A stretch of 34,850 bases of DNA from Algoriphagus sp. (GCA_021298245.1 JAJTDZ010000035.1:1-34850), one strand, 5' to 3'; numbered from the stretch's first letter, positions 23,193 through 31,919 are shown. A program made the numbers and translations. The notes: a model not told the origin generated them from the letters alone.

Positions 23193-25037
23193 ATGGCATT
23201 AAATAAAGATAAATATCTTCTTAAATTTTTTAAACATGCTTTTTATTCTAATAAGCTAAATGGGTTAATTCTTCTTTTTTTGATGGGTTTCATTCCTTCC
23301 TGTCAAGAGCGGGAATTTAACAATCCATTTGATCCTCAAGTTCCAAAAACACTTACTACCTCGGTGCTACCATCTGGTGCGGGAAGGATTAATGTGTCTC
23401 CAGCCTTAAGTAGTTATCCAACTGGAGAGGTGGTAACGCTTACTCCAGAGCCTAACCAGCACTGGGTCTTTAAAAATTGGGAAGGAGATGCGAGTGGGAC
23501 CACTAATCCGCTGAGGTTGACCATGTCGTCGAATAAGTCTGTTGTGGCTATTTTTATTAGGCGTAATTACCCACTTAATCTAACTGTTGAAGGAGAGGGC
23601 ACCGTTTCGGAGAGAATTGTATTTACACCTTCAGGTAGAGAATATCCATTCGGCACAATTGTAGAATTGACGCCTGTTCCTAAGCAAGGTTGGATTTTTG
23701 ACAGTTGGTCTGGGGATTTGACCGGGAAAAATGTTCCTCAGAATATTACTGTAGATAATCCCAAAAATGTTAGGGCAAAGTTTATTCAACAGCAAATATC
23801 AAACTTGGCCTGTGCCTCTGCTTTGAATAGTGGTAATTTGGTGGCAACCCTGCCTGCAACAGGGGTAAGTACTGTAATCCCTTATACCACACTTTCAGGG
23901 GGTAGCTATGTGGGCCAATCTATAAATTCTACTGGGGTAACTGGATTGACTGCTACCTTAGCTCAAGGAAATTTTTCATCGACCTCTGGAAATTTAACTT
24001 TTAACATAACCGGAAACCCCTCTGGTCCGGGAACAGCAAGTTTTGCTATTTCTATTGGGGGGCAATCCTGTACCTTTACTCGTGTAGTCAGTCCTCTTGG
24101 AACAATCTCGGGATTAAATTGTCCTGAGGCTACAAACAACGGTTTGCTTATCAATGGCGCAGCTGCTTCCGGTGTGAGCTCTGTCATTCCTTATTCTGGA
24201 GGCAATGGGGGTGGACACTCGGGGCAAGTTGTCACCTCGACGGGGATAGGTGGATTGACAGCGACTCTTGCGCCAGGGAGTTTTGCGAATGGAAGCGGCT
24301 TATTGACCTATACCATTACAGGAACCCCTTCAGGAAGTGGCACGGCTAGTTTTGCCCTGAATATAGGAGGACGTACGTGTGCACTTACAATGACTGTTGA
24401 GTCATCTGGAACTTCAGCTTATCCGCAAAACACGGTTTTTTGTGGAGGAATACAAACAGCGATTATACCAGTCACTAATCCCATTACAGGCCGGACTTGG
24501 ATGGATAGAAACTTAGGTGCATCCAAGAAAGCAACAAATCCTAGCGATACAGGTTCATTTGGAGATTTGTACCAGTGGGGAAGAAGAGCGGATGGACATC
24601 AATGCAGAAATTCATCAATTAGCTCTACACTAAGTGCGTCAAATACACCATCTACTGGTAATTTTATTATATCTCCAAATACACCCTATGATTGGAGAAA
24701 TCCTCAAAATTCAAATCTATGGCAAGGAGTCTCGGGGACAAATAATCCATGCCCATCAGGGTACCGGTTGCCTACCGAAAGTGAGTGGAATGCAGAGATA
24801 CAAAGTTGGGATGGTAAAAACAGTTCAGGGGCATCTGCTTCTCCATTAAATTTACCAGCTGCAGGTTATCGCTGGTATGATGATGGATTAGGAGGAGGAA
24901 TAGGAAGTTGGGGGAGTTATTGGACTAGTAATGTAAGTGGTAATAGATCAATTGCTTTAGACTTTAATTCAGGGGGTGCTGGCTTTTTTGACTATGAAAG
25001 AGCCTGGGGATATTCTGTAAGATGCATTAGAAACTAG
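23193..25037 (+). CDS. Modular FISUMP-domain surface lipoprotein
   Basis: A 614-residue lipoprotein (signal ending in IPSC, Cys37, followed by the common REFNNPFDP stretch). Domain order: two ~70-residue bacterial-repeat domains (~53-118 and ~124-197) with the typical FKNWEGDASG / FDSWSGDLTG cores; two homologous ~100-residue beta domains (~203-300 and ~307-403) with STGVTGLTATLA / STGIGGLTATLA and NITGNPSGPGTASFAI / TITGTPSGSGTASFAL; and a C-terminal FISUMP (Fibrobacter succinogenes major paralogous, ~413-614) domain. FISUMP markers are TWMDRNLGA, DLYQWGRRADG, PCPSGYRLPTESEW and SVRCIRN. Such proteins are surface-exposed and adhesin-like. It probably partners the PEGA protein upstream. Confidence 0.87.
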   Translation: MALNKDKYLLKFFKHAFYSNKLNGLILLFLMGFIPSCQEREFNNPFDPQVPKTLTTSVLPSGAGRINVSPALSSYPTGEVVTLTPEPNQHWVFKNWEGDASGTTNPLRLTMSSNKSVVAIFIRRNYPLNLTVEGEGTVSERIVFTPSGREYPFGTIVELTPVPKQGWIFDSWSGDLTGKNVPQNITVDNPKNVRAKFIQQQISNLACASALNSGNLVATLPATGVSTVIPYTTLSGGSYVGQSINSTGVTGLTATLAQGNFSSTSGNLTFNITGNPSGPGTASFAISIGGQSCTFTRVVSPLGTISGLNCPEATNNGLLINGAAASGVSSVIPYSGGNGGGHSGQVVTSTGIGGLTATLAPGSFANGSGLLTYTITGTPSGSGTASFALNIGGRTCALTMTVESSGTSAYPQNTVFCGGIQTAIIPVTNPITGRTWMDRNLGASKKATNPSDTGSFGDLYQWGRRADGHQCRNSSISSTLSASNTPSTGNFIISPNTPYDWRNPQNSNLWQGVSGTNNPCPSGYRLPTESEWNAEIQSWDGKNSSGASASPLNLPAAGYRWYDDGLGGGIGSWGSYWTSNVSGNRSIALDFNSGGAGFFDYERAWGYSVRCIRN

Positions 25038-25261
25038 GGTAGAAAATAGGCAAGTGGTAGAATGTGGGTGCCAACAGGACTCAGGAGTTCTCGTTTAGAT
25101 AGAGTAATTTAATCAAGTGAACTTATCCTTGAACTTTTATTTATCAGAGAACGTGTGGGAAATTTTTTTTATACTTTAATTAAAAGATTGGAGGCTAACT
25201 AGGAGTTATTGAAAAATAAATTGTCTTAGGTAAGGCATTTTTTGTAAAACACTTTTGTATC

Positions 25262-26176
25262 ATGAATAGGATAATATTTTCGCCAATCAAAAGTACACTT
25301 TGCTTCGTGCTATTTTTCTTCTTAATAGGCACAACAGAAGCAACTTGTTTTTATAGGCATCAATTGTTTAAGATGCAAAACTCCTCTTTTATGGATATCC
25401 ATAATTTTTTAAAGATGGAAGGATGGGATTTGGCAGAACTAAATTCGATTATAGAAAGTAATTCTGATTTAAGTTTTACAAAGTCCTCATTCCCGAAGAA
25501 TTATGGGGAAAGGGTAGTAATTTATTTTTCTAGAAGTTATGGTAACATCATTCATATGGAGCTGTCTCCTTCTTGCTTTCAAACCATTTCACTCAACGAG
25601 TTTGGAAATTTGAATAAGAAATTTCACGTAGAACAAAACAAGATTATAAAGGAACATCAATATGGAAATCAAATCATTCAGCTTGTGGAGTATGCAAGTA
25701 CTGAATTAACCAATCCGGAAATTTTGATTTTTAATGAGGAATTGAAAAATCAAGTAAATTTTTTGATAAGCCAACCTCAAGAATTAAAAATTGAAGAAAG
25801 AATTGAAGAAAGAATTGAAGAAATTGATTTAAGATATAATGTTGAAAAAGAAAAAGCTGATGAAATTTTTGAACTGGTAGATGAACAGCCTATTTTCCCT
25901 GGAGGGATGGAAGGCTGGAATAAATACCTTTCTGATAACCTAATATACCCAACACAAGCCAGAAGAATGGGTGTGGAAGGCACGGTAATCGTAGTGTTCG
26001 TTATCAACACAGATGGATCTATTCAAGACGTTGAAGTGTTGAGAGGTATCGGAGGAGGTTGTGACGAGGTTGTAATTAATTTGGTGAAAAATAGCCCGAA
26101 TTGGGAGCCTGGTAAGCATAGAGGTAGACCTGTTAGGACCCGTATGAGATTGCCTATGAAGTTCAAACTGGGCTAA
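25262..26176 (+). CDS. Secreted protein with C-terminal TonB domain
   Basis: A 304-residue protein. The N-terminus has a hydrophobic signal (~12-27). A unique middle part (~30-175) contains no known motif. A Glu/Arg/Ile microrepeat (EERIEERIEE, ~180-190) is encoded by a tandem 12-base repeat at about 25788-25827. Residues ~205-304 match the TonB C-terminal domain (IFPGGMEGWNKYLSDNLIYP, EGTVIVVFVINTDGSI, VEVLRGIGGGCDEVVINLVK, RMRLPMKF). The usual proline-rich spacer is missing, so it may not act as a normal energy transducer; many Bacteroidota carry such stand-alone TonB-C proteins. It lies in AT-rich DNA 224 bases after the FISUMP gene. Confidence 0.8.
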   Translation: MNRIIFSPIKSTLCFVLFFFLIGTTEATCFYRHQLFKMQNSSFMDIHNFLKMEGWDLAELNSIIESNSDLSFTKSSFPKNYGERVVIYFSRSYGNIIHMELSPSCFQTISLNEFGNLNKKFHVEQNKIIKEHQYGNQIIQLVEYASTELTNPEILIFNEELKNQVNFLISQPQELKIEERIEERIEEIDLRYNVEKEKADEIFELVDEQPIFPGGMEGWNKYLSDNLIYPTQARRMGVEGTVIVVFVINTDGSIQDVEVLRGIGGGCDEVVINLVKNSPNWEPGKHRGRPVRTRMRLPMKFKLG

Positions 26177-26245
26177 TATAGGGACCCGATAAAAATGGTT
26201 TTTTGATCGTAACTTGAACAATTAATACTACTCCAAACCAAAAAA

Positions 26246-26650
26246 ATGTCTAATCCTAGCCCTTATAAAGCCCTTCACATCGCCCTGTGGGTGGTGCAAG
26301 TTGCCCTCGCCCTCGCCTTTGGCATGATTGGGGTCAACAAATTGACTACCTCTGAGGCAGATCTTATTCAACAATCGGGTGAGCTTATTGAAAAATATGG
26401 AGTGGGCTTGATTCGATTTATCGGGATTGCAGAAGTCCTAGGGGCTCTTGGACTGATTCTGCCTGCCGCACTCCGTATCCTTCCTGTACTCACTCCATTG
26501 GCAGCTCTAGGCTTAGCCATCATCATGGGCTTGGCCACGGCCCTACATGCCTCTAAAGGAGAGCCTATTATGACCCAAGTGGCTTTTCTTCTGCTGACCC
26601 TATTTGTGGTTTGGGGAAGATTCAGTAAAGTCCCGATTTCAGCTCGCTGA
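26246..26650 (+). CDS. DoxX-family membrane protein
   Basis: A 134-residue protein with four predicted membrane helices (~8-28, ~52-70, ~74-94, ~105-125). The WVVQVALALAFGMIGVNKL first helix, the R-IGIAEVLGALGLILPA second helix and the LTPLAALGLAIIMGLATALH third helix are typical of DoxX/DoxX-like proteins. These small proteins have been linked to redox and thiol processes, but no specific role can be assigned. GC content and codon use return to the level of the housekeeping regions. It converges with the TSUP permease. Confidence 0.82.
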   Translation: MSNPSPYKALHIALWVVQVALALAFGMIGVNKLTTSEADLIQQSGELIEKYGVGLIRFIGIAEVLGALGLILPAALRILPVLTPLAALGLAIIMGLATALHASKGEPIMTQVAFLLLTLFVVWGRFSKVPISAR

Positions 26651-26711
26651 CCTTCTTATTCATTAGTTCACTTTGGCTGCTTCAGTTAGTCAGTATCTCC
26701 TACATTGAGAA

Positions 26712-27575
26712 CTAGGCTTGCCTCTTTCTGAGTCCAGCTACCAGCATGGTGGCTGAGGTATACAAAATCACTGCCAGCACGACCCACTGCAGGGTTTGCA
26801 AGGGCAGGGACTTGACTATAAAAGCCGCGATTAACACAGCAATGGAACCAGGGATCGCCATGGCGAGGGAAGCCTTCCTGTTGTAGGAACCTGTCTTGAT
26901 AAATTTCACGGAGGCCGGAGGCATCAGAAATGCACAAGAGCCCATCATGATGGGAAAAGCAACGGTGGGAGACATGCCCAAGGCAAAAATCAAGGCCATA
27001 CAAGGGGCGTACAAGCCTACACCTGCTGTCATGATCGCGCCCAAAAAGAAATTGACCACCACGGCGAAGACTAATTTGAATCCCGTCAAGCCGATTGCGT
27101 CCCCACCGCCTTGAATCCAGTCCATCATTCGGGCCAGCATAAATCCAGCGGTGATCACCAAGGCAATTCCCATGGTCAGCCTGATTTTTCGTTCTGAAAG
27201 TTTGGACACTATGCCCGCGCCAATTACTGCCCCTGTAGCAGCGGATACCAGCATAGCTATCAAGGTGAGCGGGTCTACTTCGATAATGGTGATAAAAATA
27301 AATGCCTGAAGGAGGACAGGGATGGTGTTCGCTACATTCATGGTGCCAGGAATCAGCTTGTCTTCCGTTTGCCGCGTAAATTTCAATAAGGCTGTTTGCG
27401 GCGCAAAGGCCCCGATCCCCAGCACGTCAAAGAAATTGACCACAAAGCCTATCACCGAAGTTTTGAGCCAACTTGAATTTTCAAATTTGGCCCGATTTGC
27501 TAGGAGGTCTTTGATGAATACAAAGCCAAACCAGACGGCCAAGGCAACTAATGAAACCCAAATAAAAAAAAGCAT
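26712..27575 (-). CDS. TSUP (TauE/SafE) family permease
   Basis: A 287-residue inner-membrane protein with about eight hydrophobic helices, of the TauE/SafE/sulfite exporter family. Typical parts are VNFFDVLGIGAFAPQTALLK near residue 50, NVANTIPVLLQAF and the paired second-half segment FKLVFAVVVNFFLGAIMTAGVG. Substrates of the family are sulfonates, sulfite or other organic anions; none is indicated here. It starts 45 bases after the stop of the serine dehydratase gene on the same strand, so co-transcription is plausible. Confidence 0.86.
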   Translation of the reverse strand: MLFFIWVSLVALAVWFGFVFIKDLLANRAKFENSSWLKTSVIGFVVNFFDVLGIGAFAPQTALLKFTRQTEDKLIPGTMNVANTIPVLLQAFIFITIIEVDPLTLIAMLVSAATGAVIGAGIVSKLSERKIRLTMGIALVITAGFMLARMMDWIQGGGDAIGLTGFKLVFAVVVNFFLGAIMTAGVGLYAPCMALIFALGMSPTVAFPIMMGSCAFLMPPASVKFIKTGSYNRKASLAMAIPGSIAVLIAAFIVKSLPLQTLQWVVLAVILYTSATMLVAGLRKRQA

Positions 27576-27620
27576 AGAAGAAAGGGAATTAGTGGCGGAT
27601 GATTCAGTGTAACCATGAGA

Positions 27621-29210
27621 TTAACACACCTTAAAAAAGGTTTTGGCGGCTTCCTGCTCCTGTTGATTCAACATCGCCTCAATCTTCTTTGCAGTTTTGG
27701 TAATTGCCAATCCCCCTAGGCCCGTGCAGCGTAAGGTATTTGGGATGGCATCTCCTACTTTTTTCATCGTTTCCACCACTTCATCCAAGGGGATCAGGTG
27801 GTTGTAATCTGACAAGGCCATGTTGGCACAGGAGATGGCATTGGTGGCGGCCATTACATTTCGATTCAGGCAGGGAGCTTCCACACGATCGGCAATCATG
27901 TCACAAATCATGCCTAGGGATGATTGCAAAGCCATAGAGGCTGCACCTAGGGATTGATCTAAGGTACCTTTTTTTAATTCCACAATACCTGCAGCGGCCA
28001 TGCCTGAACCCGAACCGCATTCGGCCATACATCCTCCCACTTCTGCCGCAAAGGTGGCATGGGCGGCAATAAATACGCCGATAATCCCAGCTGCGAGCAT
28101 CGCTTTGACCATGTCGTCTTCCGACAAGGAAAGTCCCCTGCCAATGCCAATGATGGCTCCTGGGAGCGCTCCACAGGAGCCGGCGGTGGGGGCCGCCACT
28201 ACGACTCCCATCGAACTTTTGACCTCCATCATGGCAGAGGTATAGAGGATCACTTGGTTGAGAATATCGCCTTCTACCAACTTCTTATCTTCTAGCTGCT
28301 TCTGAAACTCGAGGGATTGGGGACCAAGAATTCGGTCAGCGTATTTGGTTCCCTTCAATCCAAGGTCGATGGAGTTTTGCATGATTTGTACTATGCTCCT
28401 CATCTTTTCAAAAACCTCCTCTCTGGATATATTTCCGCGCATGCTTTCGTAGTCCACGGCAAGTTCCCAGAGGGAGTGGTTTTTGTCCTGGTTGAACAGC
28501 AGCATTTCCTCGCAGGTAATGAAGGGCACTTCTAGGCCTTTTCGAGACATAACTGGGAGGACCGGCTTGATCTTTTTTATAAAAAGTACCTCTTCCATTT
28601 GTAGCAGTTCCTGGCAGACTTCCTCCTTCAAAAAGGCGTTTGCCTTGATTTCGATAAAGGTGAATTTGCCCTGACGTACTGCGACTTCATCGCAGGGCAT
28701 TGACTTTTCAATAAATTCTGGGAGGGCACCTGCTTCCTTTACGTAGACGAGGGTTTGATAAAAATCCCCCGCCATAGATACTTTTGCTCCATCGATTTCA
28801 ATGATTTCAATCATGCCCCCACCGGTAGAAATGGAGGTTACTTCACGGGACTCCTTTTTATTGGAGAGCGTGAGTTTGTAGGTATTTGGATGGGTGGCGC
28901 CTATGGGATGGATATCGATTTTTATCTGGATACCCGCTTCTTCAATTGCCCTCAGGTAATCTGGGAGTCGCTCCTCGTAGGCTTCCCAACCCAAAAATCC
29001 CCCAAACAAGCCCATGTCAGAACCTTGCCCTTTGTGCGTGGTGGCTAAAGAGCCGTTGGGGTCAAACTCCACATAGACCTCCTGGATATTCCCATCCATC
29101 AAGTCACGGCACATCCGTCCAATCCGGATGGATGCAGCACAATGCGAACTCGAGGGGCCGCGCATGACCGGGCCGATGACATCATTGAATATGCTGGGGT
29201 AGGTTTTCAT
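27621..29210 (-). CDS. sdaA: L-serine ammonia-lyase (Fe-S serine dehydratase)
   Basis: A 529-residue, single-chain Fe-S L-serine dehydratase that converts L-serine to pyruvate and ammonia in the cytoplasm. The N-terminal beta-type domain starts FNDVIGPVMRGPSSSHCAASIRIG (residues 8-31 region); here the usual SHT motif reads SHC (residues 22-24). The C-terminal alpha-type domain carries MGVVVAAPTAGSCGALPG, AEVGGCMAECGSGSGMAAAG and EAPCLNRNVMAATNA, with the cysteines expected to hold the [4Fe-4S] cluster. The fused order (beta then alpha) and length are as in the one-chain enzymes. It is followed by a TSUP permease gene 45 bases on. Confidence 0.94.
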   Translation of the reverse strand: MKTYPSIFNDVIGPVMRGPSSSHCAASIRIGRMCRDLMDGNIQEVYVEFDPNGSLATTHKGQGSDMGLFGGFLGWEAYEERLPDYLRAIEEAGIQIKIDIHPIGATHPNTYKLTLSNKKESREVTSISTGGGMIEIIEIDGAKVSMAGDFYQTLVYVKEAGALPEFIEKSMPCDEVAVRQGKFTFIEIKANAFLKEEVCQELLQMEEVLFIKKIKPVLPVMSRKGLEVPFITCEEMLLFNQDKNHSLWELAVDYESMRGNISREEVFEKMRSIVQIMQNSIDLGLKGTKYADRILGPQSLEFQKQLEDKKLVEGDILNQVILYTSAMMEVKSSMGVVVAAPTAGSCGALPGAIIGIGRGLSLSEDDMVKAMLAAGIIGVFIAAHATFAAEVGGCMAECGSGSGMAAAGIVELKKGTLDQSLGAASMALQSSLGMICDMIADRVEAPCLNRNVMAATNAISCANMALSDYNHLIPLDEVVETMKKVGDAIPNTLRCTGLGGLAITKTAKKIEAMLNQQEQEAAKTFFKVC

Positions 29211-29563
29211 TTTGGGTTAAATCAATTAAGTTTTCTGTTCAGGTAAACTTAAATATAAGGGTTTTTTTACTAGTTCACCTGCTAAATACCCCAGGCCTTC
29301 CCTTGTCACTAGCTACCCAATCAGTAGCTCTCCTCCCCCAATTTATTAGGGTTAGTGGTGATCTGGGGAACAGTGGCTGTAGAAAGAAAGTGAGTTTATT
29401 TTTTAAAAAAGAAAAATTCCTTTTTAAAATTTCATTTTCCGCCCTCAAGTTTTAAGAGGAATGAAAGGTAAAATCCTACCAATCGTTCTTCAATGTGAAG
29501 TTTTAATATTAGGAAAGGCTAAAAAGAAATATAAAAAATTTAAAAGGTGTTGTATTTGAAAAG
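29211..29563. other. Intergenic region upstream of sdaA
   Basis: 353 bases with no supported reading frame. The only structure seen is an imperfect 10-base inverted repeat (one mismatch), CAGGTAAACT (29240-29249) and AGTTCACCTG (29272-29281), 30-70 bases before the sdaA start. Between its arms the minus strand reads TTATATTTAAG, a weak match to the -7 box. The rest is AT-rich with A- and T-runs near 29400-29440. Confidence 0.5.
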
Positions 29564-29635
29564 TAGCCTCGACGGGAATCGAACCCATATCTAAAGTTTA
29601 GGAAACTTCTATTCTATCCATTGAACTACGAGGCC
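29564..29635 (-). tRNA. tRNA-Arg (anticodon CCU)
   Basis: On the minus strand the 72-base sequence folds into a complete cloverleaf. The acceptor stem GGCCTCG / CGAGGCT (first pair G-U) is followed by the D-arm GTTC-AATGGATA-GAAT, the anticodon arm GAAGT-TTCCTAA-ACTTT with anticodon CCT, and the T-arm ATGGG-TTCGATT-CCCGT; the discriminator base is A. CCA is not encoded. It reads the AGG arginine codon. Confidence 0.93.
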
Positions 29636-29653
29636 AAAGGGATGCCCTCCTCT

Positions 29654-29731
29654 GGGCGCAAAGCTTATCTTCCCTACCTCAGCACCTAGCACCGAGGTGC
29701 TAGATCCCTGTTTCAGGGCCCGTTTGCGCCC
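29654..29731. repeat. Nested inverted repeats between tRNA-Arg and rpsP
   Basis: The outer arms GGGCGCAAA (29654-29662) and TTTGCGCCC (29723-29731) are a perfect 9-base inverted repeat. Inside are two hairpins: AGCACCT / AGGTGCT (29681-29687 / 29695-29701) and CCCTG-TTT-CAGGG (29706-29718). An alternative stem CTAGCAC / GTGCTAG (29686-29692 / 29697-29703) excludes the first. A multi-arm RNA or cruciform, or a decayed repeat element, would fit. Confidence 0.6.
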
Positions 29732-29779
29732 GCAAGTTAATCCAAAACTCAAGTTTCCCGCAAATATTTACTACGCAAC

Positions 29780-29811
29780 TTGTAGCTTTCCAATCCTTTA
29801 TCGTATCTTTG
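29780..29811 (+). promoter_or_regulatory. Bacteroidota-type promoter of the rpsP operon
   Basis: The -33 TTG (29780-29782) and -7 TATCTTTG (29804-29811) are 21 bases apart, close to the consensus spacing. This is the best promoter match found in the window. Transcription should start near 29818, downstream of the ATG at 29809, which excludes the longer start of S16. Confidence 0.7.
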
Positions 29812-29865
29812 CAGTCCAAATTTAGGATGGACGGGTTCCATCCGCTCACTTTAATAGTTAATTTT

Positions 29866-30606
29866 ATGTCCGTAAAAATCAGATTAGCACGTCGTGGACG
29901 CAAAAAACAAGCCATTTACGACGTGGTTGTAGCTGATGCAAGAGCTCCACGTGATGGACGCTTCATCGAAAAACTCGGGACTTACAACCCCAACACCAAC
30001 CCTGCTTCCATCAACCTCAACAATGAGCGTGCTCTTACCTGGTTGTTGAATGGAGCGCAACCCACCGACACCGTGAAAGCCATGCTTTCTTACCGTGGGG
30101 TGATGCTGAAAAAACACCTGCAAATCGGAGTGTTGAAAGGTGCTATCTCTCAAGAACAAGCCGATGCTAAATTTAACGCATGGCTTGCCGAGAAAGACAG
30201 CAAAATCGAAGGCAAAAAGGATAAACTTGCTGCTGCTAAGGAAAAGCAACGTAAGGAAGCCCTTGCCGCTGAGGCCGCTAAAAATCAGGCCCGTATCGAC
30301 GCATTGAAAGCCAAAGAAGCCGAAGCCAGCGCTGCTGCTGTTGTAGCTGCTACACCTGCAGTAGAAGAAGGAACTCCTGCAGTGGAAGCTCCAGTGGTAG
30401 AAGAAGAATCTGCTGCTGCTCCTGAAGTTGAAGCTGCCTCCGCTGAAGAGCCGGTAGTAGAAGCTGCTGAGGAAGTAGAAGCTCCAGTTGCTGAAGAAAC
30501 TGCTCCTGCAGTGGAAGCTGTTGCTGAAGATACTGACTCCGCTGATGCACCTGCCGCTGACACAGCTGATGCTGGCTCAGCCGATGCTGGCGCTGCTGGA
30601 GAATAA
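29866..30606 (+). CDS. rpsP: 30S ribosomal protein S16 with long acidic C-terminal extension
   Basis: S16 binds 16S rRNA early in 30S assembly. The protein begins [15 protein letters not shown] (ATG 29866), followed by [25 protein letters not shown], all typical. The S16 core ends near residue 100. It continues with a charged Lys/Ala-rich helix (~105-155) and then a low-complexity Ala/Glu/Val/Pro tail to residue 246, ending in Asp/Ala repeats. Usual bacterial S16 is 80-90 residues; Bacteroidota often have an extension, but this tail is long. The nucleotide sequence of the tail is repetitive (GCTGAAGAA/GTAGAAGCT units), so its length may vary between strains. First gene of rpsP-rimM-trmD-rplS. 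Confidence 0.96.
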   Translation: MSVKIRLARRGRKKQAIYDVVVADARAPRDGRFIEKLGTYNPNTNPASINLNNERALTWLLNGAQPTDTVKAMLSYRGVMLKKHLQIGVLKGAISQEQADAKFNAWLAEKDSKIEGKKDKLAAAKEKQRKEALAAEAAKNQARIDALKAKEAEASAAAVVAATPAVEEGTPAVEAPVVEEESAAAPEVEAASAEEPVVEAAEEVEAPVAEETAPAVEAVAEDTDSADAPAADTADAGSADAGAAGE

Positions 30607-30618
30607 TATACCCTTACC

Positions 30619-31149
30619 ATGAATAAGGACCAGTGCTTTTTGATAGGCCGGATAGCCAAAGTTCATGGATTACGTGGTGAAGTCAATGTGGTGCTCGATG
30701 TAGACGATCCTGAGGCATACGAAGGATTGGAGCACCTCTTTCTCGAACAAAAAGGACGATTGACTCCCTTCTTTTTGGAACACTTTGTGATCCAACCTGG
30801 AGGTAGAGCCTTGGCCAAGTTTGAGGAACTGCACAGCATCGATGCGGTAGAAGTTCTCGTGGGATCGGAAGCCTACCTTCCTCTTACCGAACTTCCCGAA
30901 TTGGATGAAGGGCAGTACTACTACCACGATTTGATTGGGTTTGAGGTAGTTGATGAGACTACCGGACCCGTAGGACCTGTGCAAATCGTCTACGATTTGG
31001 AAACGCAGGACCTCCTTGGAGTAACCCACAAGGGCAAAGAAGTGCTGATTCCCTTACAGGACGGCATCATTACCCAAGTAGACAAGGCAGCAAAAAAAGT
31101 TTTCTGCCGATTGCCCCAAGGCTTACTTGACATTTATCTGGAAGATTGA
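30619..31149 (+). CDS. rimM: Ribosome maturation factor RimM
   Basis: A 176-residue assembly factor for the 30S head that binds S19. The N-terminal RimM domain has FLIGRIAKVHGLRGEVNV and the C-terminal PRC-barrel domain contains YYYHDLIGFEV, GPVQIVYDLETQDLL and EVLIPLQDGIITQVD. It starts 12 bases after rpsP and ends three bases before trmD, the usual gene order. Confidence 0.95.
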   Translation: MNKDQCFLIGRIAKVHGLRGEVNVVLDVDDPEAYEGLEHLFLEQKGRLTPFFLEHFVIQPGGRALAKFEELHSIDAVEVLVGSEAYLPLTELPELDEGQYYYHDLIGFEVVDETTGPVGPVQIVYDLETQDLLGVTHKGKEVLIPLQDGIITQVDKAAKKVFCRLPQGLLDIYLED

Positions 31150-31152
31150 GCC

Positions 31153-31842
31153 ATGCACATTGACCTCATTACGGTAGTGCCCGCACTGTTGGAAGGGCCT
31201 TTTTCTCACTCCATACTCAAAAGAGCTGAAGATAAAGGCATCGCCCGCGTGAGGATTCACAACCTCCGAGATTACGCCACCGGCAATCAAAAGCAGGTGG
31301 ACGATTATGCTTTCGGAGGAGGCGCCGGAATGGTGTTGATGATCGAGCCTATCGCTCGCTGCATCGAGGCCCTTCAACAGGAGAGAAGGTACGATGAAAT
31401 CATCTACATGACTCCTGATGGAAAGACCTTCGATCAAGCCATGGCCAATACCCTTTCCCAAGCGAAAAACCTCCTGATCCTCTGTGGTCATTACAAAGGG
31501 GTGGACCAGCGGGTGAGGGATGCCTTCATCACCAAGGAGATCAGCATAGGAGACTATGTGCTTTCAGGAGGAGAACTCGCAGCTGCGGTCGTCGCTGACG
31601 CCCTCATACGCCTGATCCCCGGAGTGCTCAACGACGAGACCTCTGCCTTGACGGATTCCTTCCAGGACAAACTTCTCGCTCCTCCGGTGTACACCCGGCC
31701 AGCAGTATTTGAAGGAAGAGAAGTCCCCGAGGTACTGCTCTCAGGACACGAAGCCAAGATAAGCCAATGGAGATTTGAAACATCTCTTCGACTAACCCAA
31801 GAAAAAAGGCCTGACCTGCTTAAAGGCTCCGGCTGGGAATAG
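31153..31842 (+). CDS. trmD: tRNA (guanine37-N1)-methyltransferase
   Basis: A 229-residue SPOUT enzyme that methylates G37 next to the anticodon using S-adenosylmethionine and prevents +1 frameshifting. The N-terminus [34 protein letters not shown], the knot motifs [14 protein letters not shown] and [14 protein letters not shown], and the C-terminal [21 protein letters not shown] are all present. Length is normal. Three bases after rimM. Confidence 0.97.
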   Translation: MHIDLITVVPALLEGPFSHSILKRAEDKGIARVRIHNLRDYATGNQKQVDDYAFGGGAGMVLMIEPIARCIEALQQERRYDEIIYMTPDGKTFDQAMANTLSQAKNLLILCGHYKGVDQRVRDAFITKEISIGDYVLSGGELAAAVVADALIRLIPGVLNDETSALTDSFQDKLLAPPVYTRPAVFEGREVPEVLLSGHEAKISQWRFETSLRLTQEKRPDLLKGSGWE

Positions 31843-31919
31843 GAAAAGATGAGCTATAAAAAAAGTAATTCATTAATGCCGCTGCGGCGGAGAACTGCGA
31901 AAGCATAAACCATACAGCT

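Noticed and set aside
16400..26200. A single integrated genomic island
   Set aside because: No integrase, transposase, tRNA end or flanking direct repeats were found, and a native-looking hsp20 interrupts the stretch.
30285..30659. Ala/Ser-rich open frame opposite the rpsP tail
   Set aside because: It is a mirror of the repetitive Ala/Glu codons of the S16 extension; no independent signal.
31843..31919. Riboswitch or r-protein leader before rplS
   Set aside because: Only one 4-base GC stem is visible; no conserved leader structure could be supported.
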